Shown here: positions 46,700 through 60,305 of the stretch, piece by piece
Layout of the letters: every line of letters starts with the position of its first letter
Position numbering within the stretch: position 1 is the first letter of the stretch
From: Arctopsyche grandis
Taxonomy: Eukaryota; Arthropoda; Insecta; Trichoptera; Hydropsychidae
Assembly: GCF_051622035.1 (NCBI RefSeq)
Contig: NC_135358.1
Coordinates: forward strand, 1,738,501 to 1,802,500
Direction: 5' to 3'
DNA length: 64,000 bases
Position numbers and translations under genes: made by a program
The notes under the pieces: generated by a model
Databases searched by the model: none
Told to the model about the DNA's origin: nothing
The model's input: only the letters and a program-made list of their open reading frames with translations

Positions 46700-48235
46700 A
46701 GACGGCCATATCGAAATCGGTGTTGCTACATCAAAATTTAACAACCACATAAGTGACATCTATGCAACATCATCTACACTATTTATTGTTAAATAATTTA
46801 CTTTACAAAATTTATTTTGAGACATCTATGTAGCATAATATATACTATTTAGTTGTAAACAAACTTCAATAGATGAAAGTTTATACATCTTTTCTTCACA
46901 TAATTCAAAATATGTAGTCTACGTACATATAATACATTCATGGTCAATCGTTTGTGAGTTGCAAATAAAAATGACGGCTAGTATTTGGTATTACTGAAAT
47001 TTTAATACATATACATATATCTAACTATCGACAATAACGTCAGCTGCCCCTCCCCTAGATTTGAACGGAACTATCCACGTTTGTAAATGTATTTTTATGA
47101 ATTTGAATTAAAATACTAAACCAAAAAAAAAAAAAATAGAATACTGAAATTCTTTAGAACACGTCGATTGTTCTTAGAAAAAGATATGTCAACTTCCAAA
47201 TATATTTTATTTTGTTGTTTGTCTTGTTTTCAAAGATTTTCAGGAGATTATTTTGTACTTTATAAATATGCATTTATACCCAAATTTCTAAATATATTTT
47301 TTAAAACTAATTTTTCTATTAATTTTATTGAAAATAATATACAATATAAACAAAAAAAAATGATTAGAAGAAATAGTTAAAATTCATATACACTCATTTT
47401 TTTAATATAATAAACCCCCCCCCCTAGAAAGTCATTCCTTACTGGTCAAAAATTTTGCCTCCCGCCTTGGAAAAGCTGAAATGACGCTCCTGATTCATAT
47501 ACAGATATAATTTGATTGTTTACAACTATAATTTCGCAAAATTACGGAATTATTTAATTAAACACTACACCATTGGTTTCCATTGAATTATTACATGTAA
47601 AAAATTATAATAAATAGACCCATTTCGGAAACGAGCTTGCTTATAAGCGGGATATAAATAAGCCGCCGAATCGTCATTTCACGACTCGTTAAAGTTTACG
47701 ACTGGATCGTTACGAGGGATGTTGCGGTGAAAATTCCACAAAGGGGTAAGAAGATGACGAGCCGCCAAGTCGGATGACAAATTTGTCCGACGACAGAAGC
47801 ACTCATTATCGAAAGGGTTAGCACCGGGACCAGGTCAAACCATTGTAGAATGTTGGTCCTAATGTTAGCCCAGATTCTGCCTTAACAATATCATTAGACT
47901 GCGTGATTTTTACACAGGTTTGTCATTATGCTATGGAAAGGTGTCGATCCGACAAATGACTACTTGTTTTTGTCTCGTTAGCGCGAAAAAAGGGCCCACT
48001 GTGGTCATCCGTGTCGCCGAAAGGGTTGTCCTAGGATATAACGGCGACTCATTATAAATTACTTTGGTATATAAAAAAATATTTCAGTCTTTCTTTTCCT
48101 AATGGGTCAATGTCGAAATTTCTGGATGATGAAAATAGCGGTTACGAAATTTGACAAGCGAATTGATGATTTTTTAACTAGCTGCGTTCGGATGATTCTC
48201 GTACCCTACTTAGAATTGAATATATACATACATAT
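46700..48235. other. SF3A1 upstream; GC-richer island at 47640-48060
   Basis: Mostly AT-rich without a gene. 47640-48060 stands out: GC and CpG rise, it has a TATAAATAAG site at about 47653 and motifs such as CGAAAGGGTTAGCACCGG and CGAAAGGGTTGTCCTAGG, but no ORF over about 40 codons. It could be a solo LTR or a non-coding element; I cannot assign it. Confidence 0.4.
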
Positions 48236-48239
48236 GTAC

Positions 48240-48645
48240 AGTCAGCAGTATTTCTCGGTGGTTGCGTTTATGTTTAGCACCGAGAGGTTAGTGGGCTAGA
48301 TCCCGTGCTAATCTTTAATGCAGATTTAGATTTTTGTGACTCCAAGTTGATCGTTTCCTATCAGAGTTTGCCAATTTATCTGGTTTCATTGGTGAAACGG
48401 TTCCTCTCATCAAATTGGCAAAAATCATCCTACTCGCTATGTCACCAATATCTGAATTTGATTTACATGTAAAAAATTATGTAAAAGTCTATAATCCATA
48501 GATGTCTCTATGGGTTAATTCATTAATTAATTAATTACAGCAATTTATGTAATAAAAATGCTGCAATGTTTGTAATTAATTGTCTAGGAAGGCGCATTGG
48601 GGTTTACCTGTTAGGCCATCCTGGTATATATAAAATAAAATATAT
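48240..48645 (+). repeat. tRNA-derived SINE, head type A
   Basis: Head TCGGTGGTTGCGTTTATG, TTTAGCACCGAGAGG with a B-box-like GTGGGCTAGATCCC, then GATCGTTTCCTATCAGAG, TTTGCCAATTTATCTGG, GAAACGGTTCC and tail TAGGAAGGCGCATTGGGG ... TTAGGCCATCCTGGTATA plus an A-rich end. Confidence 0.85.
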
Positions 48646-48832
48646 TAAGAATATAATAGATAATGTTATTTATATGTTTGCAAATCTACAGTTTGCAATT
48701 TACAACCATTAAATTTGGTTAAAAATATGTTACAGTTGAAGTGTATCTTCCAGTTGTAATATATTTTGACTACATGGAGTATGTATATTCCATCTAACCT
48801 GGTACCAACTACCGTTATATTATATGTAGTTC

Positions 48833-49280
48833 AAAAATGTTATTACCACACAATTTTTTCCACACTATCAAGTTGAAAATTTATATTTGTATTATTATTT
48901 ATGTGCTAACTTAGAGTTGATAAGGTTTTGGTTAGAATTCGTAAGCCGGAAGTACTATTTTTTTTTAAACAATTTTTAATTATTTTATTTTGACCTTTTA
49001 CATTATTTCTATCTTCTTCATATTTTATATTTATAATATTTATAGTGATTTTAAGTAACAAAAAAAATTTGAACAAAATCCGGCAAACGGAAGTTGAACT
49101 TTTGTCTTGTGTAAGTTTCCCTACATTTGCGCTCAATTTGTATCGAAAACGCTCTCATAGCTGGTATGTATGAACGTTATGTATGTTTCATTATCGGATT
49201 TTGTTTTCTGTACTTATTATATTCCTCAAATACATATATATAAAGTCATGGGTTGGTCACATACGAATTTTTACGGTTTC
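48833..49280. repeat. Reverse copy of the CTTCCGG repeat (left part)
   Basis: About 450 bp matching 44035-44480 on the opposite strand, including GGAAACTTACACAAGAC (reverse) and the CGGAAGTTGAACTTTTGTC block. Confidence 0.7.
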
Positions 49281-49880
49281 ATTCACCAATTTTCATTCAC
49301 CTGAGCATCATTGGGTAATGTGGCTACTGAATTATTCAAATAACTAACCGGCGTCGCTCGGGAAGATAAAAGTCTTCTAAAATCCATTTACAGCGTAAGT
49401 TAGGATACCTATCATGAGATGGTATACTAAATAGTGACATTTAATGTCATACATATTTAGATGTTTACATTTGAAATCGGTTTGAGGATTGTCAATTTTT
49501 CCAAAATACCCCCATGATTTAGATATAACATATAGGTATGTAGGTATATATTATGAACAAAGCATGAAGTTAGATATTAAAAATAGTTTATATAATATAT
49601 TGGATACAGTTTTGAAGTGTGGGTTTATCAAATAGTTGATTAATAAAAATCAAAAGTTTAATAACTCAATTCAACCTGCCGGATATCCCTTAATTATTGG
49701 GTGTTGCTTCTCTCGGCTTTACCGAATTTCACATAGGCCACAGCTTACTGAATAAAAAGTATAACGCATATACAGGACGCTGGAAAGTACCTGACAATAA
49801 TAAAAATATATTTGAATGTAATATTTAAAACTTTAAATAAGCTCATTCATTACTGTAAGATATACCCAGCTTTACATAGC
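49281..49880. other. Unassigned AT-rich stretch
   Basis: No gene. On the minus strand at about 49340-49365 a CCCGAGCGACGCCGGTTAGT block resembles Helitron-type 3' ends, without a partner end. Confidence 0.3.
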
Positions 49881-49884
49881 GGTC

Positions 49885-50710
49885 GTTATTTGATTTTTTG
49901 ATTTTAAAATGCTTTTTATTATTACTAAATTATGTTCACAATTAATCTTATATCTATTTTATAATAGCTACTGATCTACTGATCATTTTCTATTTTACAA
50001 TTTTAATTTAATTTTGTTAGTAATCATAGTATTATATTCTTCTAATATTAATGTACAGCATAATAGGAAAAAGAGCTCAAAAACCTATTTACAATTCTTA
50101 TAAATGCTCATAATACATCTAATACTTAATATTAATTAAAGACTCTCTAAAGTCGATGATCTAAAGCAGATTATGTTTAGGTAATCTGTGTGTTATACCT
50201 GAAGGGTATAGACATTTTGTTGTAATCACCGAGACTCTTCACAAGTGTGTTAGTATGGTTATTAGTGATTCTGTTATATAATCTACTGGTTAGTTTGTTA
50301 GTAATGTCTGTAACAAACGGAATATTATTTATGGCATGCAGTTTTTTCAAGTTAGTATATATGGGTGTATTATAAATTATTTTTAGGGATTTATTTTGTA
50401 TTATTTGGAGCTTTGAAAGGTTAGTATTAGAGGCGTTATTCCATACAGGTGAAGCATAGGCTAATAATGGTAATATGAGTGCGCGATATAATTTTATTTT
50501 ATTTTGATTTGATAAAGAACTATGGCGATTAAATATTGGGTATATTGAGGATATAACCCGCATCGCCTTGCATTTCGCTGCCTCAATGTGAGGTTCCCAT
50601 CTCATTCTTTTATCGAACGTTACTCCTGCATATTTTATTACTGACTGCCATTTCAGACTTTCTCCAGAGGGGATTTTCAGATCTGAACTTGGCTTATGCT
50701 TTCTAACTAT
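49885..50710 (-). mobile_element. Jockey-like LINE, 3' fragment
   Basis: Minus-strand ORF contains SVIKYAGVTFDKRMRWEPHI, LYRALILPLLAYASPVWNNA and KLQIIQNKSLKIIYNTPIY, the C-terminal part of a Jockey-clade reverse transcriptase. Coding ends at 50177; the 3' UTR runs to about 49890. A second copy of the UTR is at 28855-29035. 5'-truncated. Confidence 0.82.
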
Positions 50711-51840
50711 AGCGGTCGTTATAATCGATACGAAATAATGAAAAATCATGTCGATTTCGTAAAAGAGAAAATTTCCAGATATTAAACTAAAAAATATATA
50801 TTTTTGAGTCCCCTGTGTGTTTCTCACTGGTATTGTGCGTTGATTGAGGGATGTGTGTACAATCACGATCCGAACAGGTAGACAATAATTTTGGCAGCTT
50901 TTTCGATACAAGCTCGCCTCTTGACCCATTAACCGCGGTTTATCTTAATTTAATATCGATATTTGTTTAACCACGTTAATTCGTTACGCCTTGAAAATCG
51001 CCTCGCATCATCATCGAGAACATAAAACACTCCCGTGCGCAACTTTTGTTGTAAAAACACTTTTCGAAGATTCGAAAAACAACAATGAAAACGTTTTATG
51101 TATATAGAACACTTTTAGTCTCTATGGAATGTGGAGTCGGTGAAAAACGAATAAAAATTAAACTAGCATCTACTATAACACATTGCGATGAAATTAAAAG
51201 TGGTTTGATTCGATTAAATCAAAGGGCGTTCTCATTTTATCTATATTATTTGAATGTATGTAGATACATATTATCATATTTATAATCATATTTAATCAGT
51301 CTCTTTTAAAATTTATAATCAATCAAAATATATACATACATTCAATCGAATCAAAATGTAGACTATTGGATTACATATGTACATATGTGTATACGATTTT
51401 TTATGTCTTAATATTGATTCGGTGTTTCCATTTAAGTCCGAAAAAGCTACATCTAACAGACTTGACCGAAATTGAACCCTTCGATTTTAAAAGGAGTAAT
51501 CTGGATCAATTTTGTCTACGCCTGGAATAACGAATCGAAAAAAATGGCCATAAATAATAATTCGAAGGAAAAAAGTCGACGCCATTCGCTTCGTAGACGG
51601 CATCGAGGCACGCGTGAAAACACACTCTTGATCATGGTCATGTTGACATAATTTTCCACATAATGTTTGACGGAAATATGCTGTAGCATTTCAAGAATAT
51701 GGTTGATTTTGAAAATTTGTATAAAATTGGCTGTTTGATGGTGAAAAAATATTTTTGAAATAATGATTTGCGCAAAGTGGCGCTCGAACTATGTAACTAC
51801 ATATCATCGACTATGATTCATATGAAAATACTATGATTCA
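50711..51840. other. Unassigned stretch
   Basis: No supported gene. The ORF continuing upstream of the LINE (to 50929) is not LINE-like. A plus ORF at 51085-51285 has no recognisable feature. Confidence 0.3.
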
Positions 51841-51849
51841 TAGTATTTT

Positions 51850-52390
51850 CAAAGACGAACTAGAGTGAACACTTTGACTGTAATATCTATGTACATGTAA
51901 TGCTTTCATCTGAAGGTTCATGAGTTCGTACCTTGTCCCAGTGTTGTTGGCCAGACTTTGGATATGTACATATGTGACTAAAGGTCGATCATTTCCTATC
52001 AGAGTTTGCCAATTTATCTGATTCAGTGTTGAAACGGTTCCATCCAATCGTACAGAACTATCCTGTTTTTCGCAAATTCGAGTTGATAAAATCTCGAATT
52101 TGTTGATTATTATAAAAATATGCTACCCACCTACTTAATCTTTAAAATGTATATACATTATTCTCGCAAAAATTTGCAAATCTCAAGTTATTCAATGTCT
52201 TGAGGTTCGCCCATTTCAATAATAAAATGCTGCAAAAACTTCTCCGTAGATGTCACTGTGGATGATGTTTGTATGAATTCGCATTGTATAAAATGCTTGT
52301 ATTAATTGTATTATTGTATTGTATCTCAATAATTGTATTAATTGTAATTAAATACATATGTAAGTTTAATAAAATGCTATGTTTGGAATT
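51850..52390 (+). repeat. SINE-family copy, diverged
   Basis: Head with TTCATGAGTTCGTACCTTG (B-box-like), then TTGGCCAGACTTTGGATATG, GTCGATCATTTCCTATCAGAG, TTTGCCAATTTATCTGATTC, GAAACGGTTCC. The 3' half (GATGTCACTGTGGATGATG, then A/T-rich) lacks the hairpin tail. Confidence 0.65.
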
Positions 52391-52489
52391 GTATTATATT
52401 ATTTAGGGTTACTAATTATATTTTTGCTAATTTTGTTAACTATGTTATATTATAGTTGTTCGTATAAGTTTAAAATTGTTAATTGTAAA

Positions 52490-53207
52490 TAACACTGTTT
52501 TTTTTTGGTTCAGAGACGAGATATGACTTTTCTTTTCTTATAGCCCAGTGAACACGAATCTGGTAATAAAAAAAAGGATTAATAATGATAATTCGTTTAT
52601 TTTATCGAGGTAAGCCAGTTATCAATAGAATTTTTGTTATTAATCCACAAGAATAGTCGAAATATGATTTTTCTAAGTGGAATTTTATTTAATTCTCATA
52701 TAAAGACAATTTAATATATTATCCCTATTAATTCAATTCAGATTCGTGTAAATACGAGTAAATACTAGTACGAGCATTTAGCTCGCAATTTTACCGATTT
52801 AAAATTCATCACACTAAAAACAAAAAATAATGTGGCCAGAACAATATCCCAATAAACATGTTTCAATAGAAAATACTCAATATAAAATAGTATTAACAGT
52901 GGGAAAAAATCCCAAATGAAAATACGTACTTTTGACTTTTGATTTGAACTGGAAGACTACTTAGAGAGATAGATAAAATACCCGACTATAGATTCCAATA
53001 TTCATTTTGAACAGAAAATTGACAGATTTTGAGACATCGACGAACAACACCAATATATAGAAAAATCGCGCGATTTAAAAACACATACATATATCCGAAT
53101 CTCGAGCCAATCAACACTTTTTATTACCAGATTCGTGTTTACTGGGCATGGATTTATAAGAAAAGTCATATCTCGTCGCTGAACCATTTTTCGTGTCGAA
53201 CAGTGTA
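52490..53207. mobile_element. Tc1/mariner-like non-autonomous element
   Basis: About 718 bp with TIRs over 70 bp: left CACTGTT, GGTTCAGAGACGAGATATGAC; right (inverted) CACTGTTCGACACGAAAAAT, GGTTCAGCGACGAGATATGAC, then both AACACGAATCTGGTAATAAA. CACTG termini next to TA suggest Tc1/mariner. Shares its right two thirds with 8600-9003. No transposase. Confidence 0.7.
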
Positions 53208-53429
53208 ATTCATTAGCGATTTGCTATTTAATAATAATAAAATAAAAAATAAATCTGTATTAGTAAAATCGTCGCTTTGGAGCGATCCATAAAGGCTATA
53301 AAATAAAATAAAATAAAAAATGTACATATATAAAAATATATAATTGTGTACTAGGGATTGTGTTAATAATATGGATACTTTCAATTTTTGTCTAAAAGTG
53401 TAGATTTGAGATTTCATTTTGAGTCATTT

Positions 53430-56400
53430 CCGTATAATATTCCGAAGAGTCTACGTTTAGTTGAATCTTGGAGTGTTTACGATCGAGTCGATAGGGCAAA
53501 TAGTGGCGAGTTTGATAGGAGTTTCGGTGTTCGACGGACATAATTGGATCAAATGGGGGCGAATGTGTTTATTTAGGAAGCGACAGAGGATTAAACCCTA
53601 CACTACAGGTAGTTGAGATCCATAGCACGTGATTCGCACAGTGGCGGCACAATTCGTTTATAGTTTAATTCGATTACCGCCATTGAAAGATTGGGACAAC
53701 ATTTTCGTTGAACGTATAGATGTGGACGATTGCACAAACTTAGAAGATAGAGAATGATAGATTTAGCTCGTTATCGGCATTGATATACATATACATATAC
53801 ATTTATATTAAAAAAGTGAATAAAGGTAAGCGTTAAGTAGAAGCAATATATTCTTTTGAACTTATAAATTATACAAAAATAAAAAAAATTACATCAATAT
53901 GTTTTATGCGTATCCGAAATTCAAGCATGAGTTTACCTGAATAAAAAAAATCGTTACTTAAATAAGGAAGAGAAGATTCCAATTTAAGCATATCCGGCGT
54001 CAAAGATCACAGCTCCAAGTGTTTCGAACAGGAGTGTAATAATATTATGGCTGACCTATATTATTTTACCCGAAATTGCTGAAAAAACCAACGTTAAATT
54101 GTTGCCGAAACCAATTTCCTATTGTAAATAATATAATGGGTCAATAAAAGATCGCTTTTTGCTATAAACGAAACAAAAAAAAAAACAACAACAAGAGTAC
54201 ATCCACACATGATGCGTTTGGAAGTGAAGAAAATGTAACATATGAATAATTCATATTGCTAATTTCACGCACACACAAAGCTTTCGGCAAATAGAGCAAT
54301 TTTAGTAAAATGTTACTATCGACGTCAAACCTTTTGAAATTGTAATGATTTGAATAATTATTGTGCTATGCAATAATATATTCAAATTAATTACGGTGGT
54401 ATTCTATGTGGATCGATTTAACAATAATCTCGCCGTGTTTAATATGCAGATGAGTAGTGAGCGTTTTTGTAAAAGCTCGATTGTGTGTTCTCATCAATCA
54501 CAGCGTAAATGGTCTGTTATTTTCCAATTAGATGTTGTTTTGTTTCGTCGAAAACTACTGTAAAAAAAACACGTTGTCTAATAATAGCGAACACGATGGA
54601 TCGAACGCGCCATTTGCATATTATAATATTGTACAATTTACGTGCCGTAGAAAAACGCATCGGCTTCAATGCAACGAATTCCTAAATAAGCTTAGATGCT
54701 CATCAACATGTTGAATTTTTTAATAAAATCCTACATTTTATATTTCAATTTAGTTTTACTAGATAACAGCTGCTCAAATAAAATCATCAGTTTGATTTGT
54801 ATTGCGCACAATAAATAAAATATTAATACAATTTATATTTTTGTACGTATAGGTATAAGCTTATGTTGAAATTCATCGTAACAGTTTGGTAAATATTTGA
54901 ATAAATCGTGCACGATCAAAAATATATAGGTCGTGTGTAATTTTAGGCTGTTAACACCTTTCCATGCCAGATTTGATGAGAGACCACCCCGGGCTAATTT
55001 GAATATAAATTATTGCATAGGGATACCAGATTACACCCAAATTTTCAAAATTGTAATTTATTATAACACGTTCTGAATATTTTATCTAAAAACTATATTA
55101 TAAATCATTTCAATCCGCTTATGTATACGTTTTATATAGATATGTAAATATTGCTTCGATGTGGGTTTTAGTCTTATCCGCGCATTGAAGTTTCCTTCAG
55201 TCGATTTTGTTGTAAAACTTACAATGTATTGAGATGAATATGATTATGATTTTTTCTTTGTGTTTATTCGACGCATAAACAATGGAGTTTTGTGATTTGG
55301 GAGGCAACAAAGATGTTTTTACGATTCCTCATTAGGCTTTAATAGACAGTGTGAAGGGAAAAAACCATGACATGGTTTTATGGCAAATCTTGCTCGGGCG
55401 CCCAAAAATTTGGTATTGTGGCACCTCGATCCCTTTCCGTCTTTACCGACAAAACAAAAAGCCGACATCCACTATACATACCTCGGGGTGCTTTGTTTAC
55501 TGTCATTGCCGATAATATAGTGACCATGAGTTGGACCTAAAATATTGGAATATCCATATTAAAAATGTAAATATAATATGCCATTAATAAAGCTAAAAAC
55601 TGTCACACGACACTGAAATGAACGAGCATTTGCAATATAATGACCAATAAAAATATTTTATTAATATGTACGTACATATGTATATCATTATTTTAAGAAG
55701 TGTTAAAAAATAATGACAACATTTTCAAACACATTCTTACGTTGCTTTTTATACATAATACATATCTTTAGTATCTTCTACTACATATGTGTATATATAA
55801 AGTTCAATTTATACCCAGAAAATTTGGCATACTTTCTTATAAAAGTTTGACTCAGAATTTTGAGTATTCTAAGTACTCATGGCACTTTAACTCCATACAA
55901 AATTTTCTGAAAAACTTTCACTAGCCCAAGCAACGTCTATAAATTCAGCTAAAACATATTAAATACATACGTACATATATATTGTAATGCAAGGGATGAA
56001 TGTAAAGCCTGGTCACCCTAAGCTACCTGCGGTAACCTGTGATCTGCAAAAACATTGTAAACAAATAGGATAATTGGTTTATTTGCTCAGCATTTTTAAA
56101 CAATATTTGACAATATAAATGACGGACGAAAAAAATATTTAAACATAATAGATATACTTACCTGCTCAAAAAAAAAAACCAGTTCACACGAATAGTAATA
56201 TAATATCTACTTATTGATTATATTATATATCCATATATATAGGAGTCTAAATTTACCAGTAATTTAATGTAATCATATTTTAAAACACGTATGCATTATG
56301 TATATAATATGTCGTAAAATCGATAACATTCTGGCAAATAATATGCCCACTTATATATTAGTTTTCTATGGTTATATTTATGTTGAGCTTGTTTATGTTT

Positions 56401-57735
56401 ATGACACGCATAAGAACTGACCGCCCTTTACAATAACGAGGTGTTTTTTTGAGGCGCTAGCCAACCTTAAATATATATCATTAGCTTATTTTTTCACAAG
56501 CTTGTTTCCAAAATTTTTCAATAACAATAGACACTGCTTACTAATTATCCATTGAACTATTATTTTCCAAACGATCTGTCTATGCCCGATACAAGAACAC
56601 GTCTACCTAATATACATTGGATAATTCTCAAACATTATTTTACCCTACGAATTGCATGCGATACGAACATACATGTATGAAAATTTTCATCAAGTTTGTA
56701 CCAGTTCTCACAATTGCGTGACAGACTCGCCCTTCGTGTGCCATATGGGTCAGGAGTCATCATTTCACCCTCGACAAAAGTCATCCACGAACATCCCTAA
56801 CGTTCAAACAATGCCCCGGTAAATATATTAGCATTATTAAACGTCATTATTCGTCCACTTGAGCGGTTAGATTCGAATGATAAAATATATCAGAATCATC
56901 GCTGTAATATTCCATGTATAAAATTAAACATTAAAGTTTATTTATAGTTTTATAGTTTGTAGACATAAAGTTTCAACTGTTCCAGCAATGACGGGCATGA
57001 CGTATTACCATGTAGTAGTTGGAGAACAAAATGAATTAATAAGAAGTTTCTCCGAGGTTCAAGGCAATTATACCCAAGCATGCCCAAAAGGAAAGGAGTA
57101 GGGTAAAGATATGGGTAATACCCATACTATTTCCTGTATAGGAAACGAAGAAATGCAAAGCAAACGAGAAGACAAAGGGTTGGAGAATAACCTAGAATAT
57201 CTCAAGACAAATCCAAGTCGACGAAAGGAAAGGAAAGAGTGTGGTTGTGAAAGGTGAGTTGAGGATCAAAATGTATTTACAAATCATGTAACCGTATAGA
57301 TCATGAAAATTTTGAAAAGGATAATACATTGTATATTAAGGTATAGTACATTGAAATAGAATAATTATACACATATCTATATTGTAGAAAAAAATTATTC
57401 ATCGATTCAAAGTCTGTGTGAGTATTGTTATTTGAGTGTGGTGCAAATTTAACTTCACTTGAGCATTGCGTGATTAAAATGCCATCATGAAACAAGGGCA
57501 CGGAAAATACGGCCAATTCCCATGGAAAACATTCACGGCGACATATGTTGAACTTTACCGGTTTTATGTAAATGTTAACGAAGAAACTATTCGCAATAAG
57601 AGTGGCGTAGAATGCTTTTCACAAGCTTATATTTATTGTGATCAAATTTATACTAATTTATATTCTGTACTAAAAGTGTGCAAGGAAGTTAAATATACGT
57701 ACATATTTTTATACGAAGAAAAATTTCAATATATT
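53430..57735. other. Gene-poor AT-rich block
   Basis: No exon, RNA gene or terminal repeat I can support. A few ORFs of 60-70 codons lack any recognisable motif. 55300-55520 is slightly GC-richer without an assignable feature. Confidence 0.4.
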
Positions 57736-57739
57736 TTTT

Positions 57740-57905
57740 ACACACCTCTTTTATACTTCACTTACGATTAAAATTCAGGAAAAAATTTGCCTCTTATCCG
57801 ATCGTTTTCATACTTTGCCTTATTGCTCATTTGGTCATCAATATAAGTAAATGTATCCTCCGCCAATAAGATGGAGAAAAAATATCGTTTTTGACGCGTT
57901 TGTTA
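57740..57905 (+). repeat. Dispersed repeat (copy at 10255-10430)
   Basis: Same blocks as 10255-10430: TACTTCACTTACGATTAAAA, TTTGCCTCTTATCCGATCG, TCATCAATATAAGTAAATG. Confidence 0.55.
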
Positions 57906-58199
57906 ACACAATTAATATAGTACAAATAGAATATTTTATCGTATTTTATTTTACAAAATCAATTAATCAAGCACACTCGTATAACAGATTGCTCCAAAGC
58001 GACGAGTGTGCTAAAAAGATTAAGAATTACAAAAGGAAAAAATACAAGTTAAATAAACAAATTATATATACAAATATACAAATTACATAAGGAATAGATA
58101 ACTAAATAAAACATGAAATCTTAATAAAATCATAATTAAAAACACTAACTCAACCTTTCTGAATAGTCGCGACCTCCATAATTTAGGAAGTGGTGCAGA

Positions 58200-58760
58200 G
58201 AATGAAGAGAGACGTGACTAATGTCAATGGCACCAATTTAAGAATTTAAGGAATTTAAGAAACGGAGGCCGCGAGGAATGGGAGAATAGCTAAAAGCCAC
58301 AGTTCTAGCCAAAGGAGTGTGAAAAAGGGGCCAATGGCGGGTCCATATCACACTCTTTGGAGCATGTAGGCCCAACTCAGCCAGGATAGACGGACAGGAG
58401 ATACAGCCTCTAAATATGGAAAACAAGAACTTGATGAAGGCAACACTCCTCCTGTGGTCAAGAGAAGTGTAGCCGACCATACCCATGACGAATTTTGAAG
58501 GAAATAAGTATGGGTAAATCCCATATTGCTCCTTATAAAGCAGTCTGAGAAATCGTCTTTGGACAAGTTCAAGCTTCACAGATAGAGACTTAGTGTAAGG
58601 ATTCCAGATCATAGAGGCGTATTCCAAGATACTCCTAACTAGAGTATTGTACAGCAATCTCAAAACAGCGGGATTATGGTAGTGTCGAGAATTACGAAAG
58701 ACAAACCCAAGCATTCGTGAGGCAGAGCACCACACAGAGTCGATATGAACAGAGAAATTT
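58200..58760 (-). mobile_element. LINE fragment, RT C-terminal domain
   Basis: Minus-strand ORF with ASRMLGFVFRNSRHYHNP, LLYNTLVRSILEYASMIWNP, KLELVQRRFLRLLY and GYTSLDHRRSVAFIKFLF, the post-catalytic region of CR1/Jockey-group reverse transcriptases. It stops at 58238; the 5' part continues a short way beyond 58735 before losing similarity. Distinct from the Jockey piece at 50 kb. Confidence 0.82.
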
Positions 58761-59148
58761 AGGTCACTCTGGAATGCACCCCAAGATCAATAGTTGAATC
58801 GATCCAGTTATATATTTACAAATAATGGCATTTGTTCTTCTTAACTTATATTATATGATCATTTTTATTTATCTGAATGTTATAGCTGTCTAAAAATACA
58901 TGTACATATATTCAAATTATTTTATCAAATATTTATATAATTTATATCATTAATTAATAAAATATTTGCAAATTTTTGCATCGATTTTCATATTTCAAAA
59001 TGTCCATTTTATAAACTATATTTTCATAAAAATAGATTGTGACAAAGTCACTCTACTTCTATGGAATTTTATGTGAATTTAAATACACAGAATAAGAGTA
59101 TAGAAGGGATGATAAGGGGTTGTGACACGCGCCGTTGACCACCGAATT

Positions 59149-59514
59149 TCACATAGCGCACCAGTTGCTTTTGTATCGAAACCAAAGAACTCTAATTAGC
59201 ATGCCGTTAAAAATAATAAAAAAAAAAACCAGTAAACCTAACGACAATTTAAAGCAATATTCGAAATGCGCGTAAAAATTACACTCCTTATTCGGATAAT
59301 ATGTGTTGCAAACAATTTGAACGTTGCCTACCGTACATTTAAGAAATATAATTGGTGTACTCTTTTTACACGTCCAGACATATTTTAAACGAAATTTTAT
59401 TCGAAGGTGTAAAGGAAAGTGATGCTGACAATTACCACACCGTTTAAATGTAACAATAGCGCTTCTGTAAAATTGCAAAAAGCGTTTAATTTTAACCATT
59501 GGTGGCAGTTTCAT
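59149..59514 (-). CDS. Unassigned 121-codon ORF, cysteine-containing
   Basis: Unrecognised. The reading frame is basic, has CGNC and several further cysteines (WTCKK, FLKCTVG, IVCNT, KECNF), then a hydrophobic stretch (LSLGLLVFFFIIF) near the C-terminus. No splice sites or neighbouring exons support it and it may be chance in AT-rich DNA. Confidence 0.2.
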   Translation of the reverse strand: MKLPPMVKIKRFLQFYRSAIVTFKRCGNCQHHFPLHLRIKFRLKYVWTCKKSTPIIFLKCTVGNVQIVCNTYYPNKECNFYAHFEYCFKLSLGLLVFFFIIFNGMLIRVLWFRYKSNWCAM

Positions 59515-60089
59515 TTATCTGGTACGAGATCACTTTCTTTTCTTTGAGGTACCTACCTGTTTTTGTATGAATTTATGAATGTATATATATCAATATTAGT
59601 AATTTCGACTAAGTCTTCTAAAAATCTAGCTGTGGAATATATACACATGTATATAGCTACTATTTTTTTTATATAAAATATCATAGGTACTATTGTTGAA
59701 TGTTGTAGTAACGGTTTTCCAGTCTCGTGCCATCGAGTTGCCGGAAATGATCGAACACATACATACATAAATGAAAACACAGCCCTTGAAGGCTTTCAAT
59801 GGATGTCCGAGAGGCAAGATAATATTATATTTTTTAATATCATACCAAAATTTATATATACATATATATTATTTATTGATCTTTTGTATAATGTGTAATG
59901 CCATATATGTACATACATATATAAAACAATTATTATTAAAAATATCATATATCTATAATATGGACGTAACAGCTATACATACATACGAAATTATAAATAG
60001 TATATTTATTATATTTATATATACCTATATTGCATATTTATTATCAATCTTGATTATATTGTATGTGCAAATTTCGGTCAGCTCTAAAG

Positions 60090-60305
60090 TTAAGTCGATC
60101 GTTTGCTAGCAGGTTTAAACACATGATATCGATTGCTATAAAGTAATGTAGGTATGAGTTAGACAGTTCGATCACAAGTAATTATTTTTCTAATATTATT
60201 TAGACATAATTACTTGTGACCGAATTACCTAACCAGTAACTACATAAACAATTATTTTTTACCAATCGATCTCATGTTTTTGAAACTGCTAGCAAACGAT
60301 CGGCT
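60090..60305. repeat. Long imperfect palindrome with central hairpin
   Basis: Outer arms CGATCGTTTGCTAGCAG ... CTGCTAGCAAACGATCG are perfect inverses; further in ACATGATATCGATTG pairs with CAATCGATCTCATGT; at the centre TCACAAGTAATTAT pairs with ATAATTACTTGTGA. About 215 bp in all, probably a foldback MITE. Flanking duplications not clear. Confidence 0.75.

Noticed and set aside
46547-46741. Glycine-rich plus-strand ORF
   Set aside because: Antisense of SF3A1 exon 1, whose minus-strand reading matches the family N-terminus.
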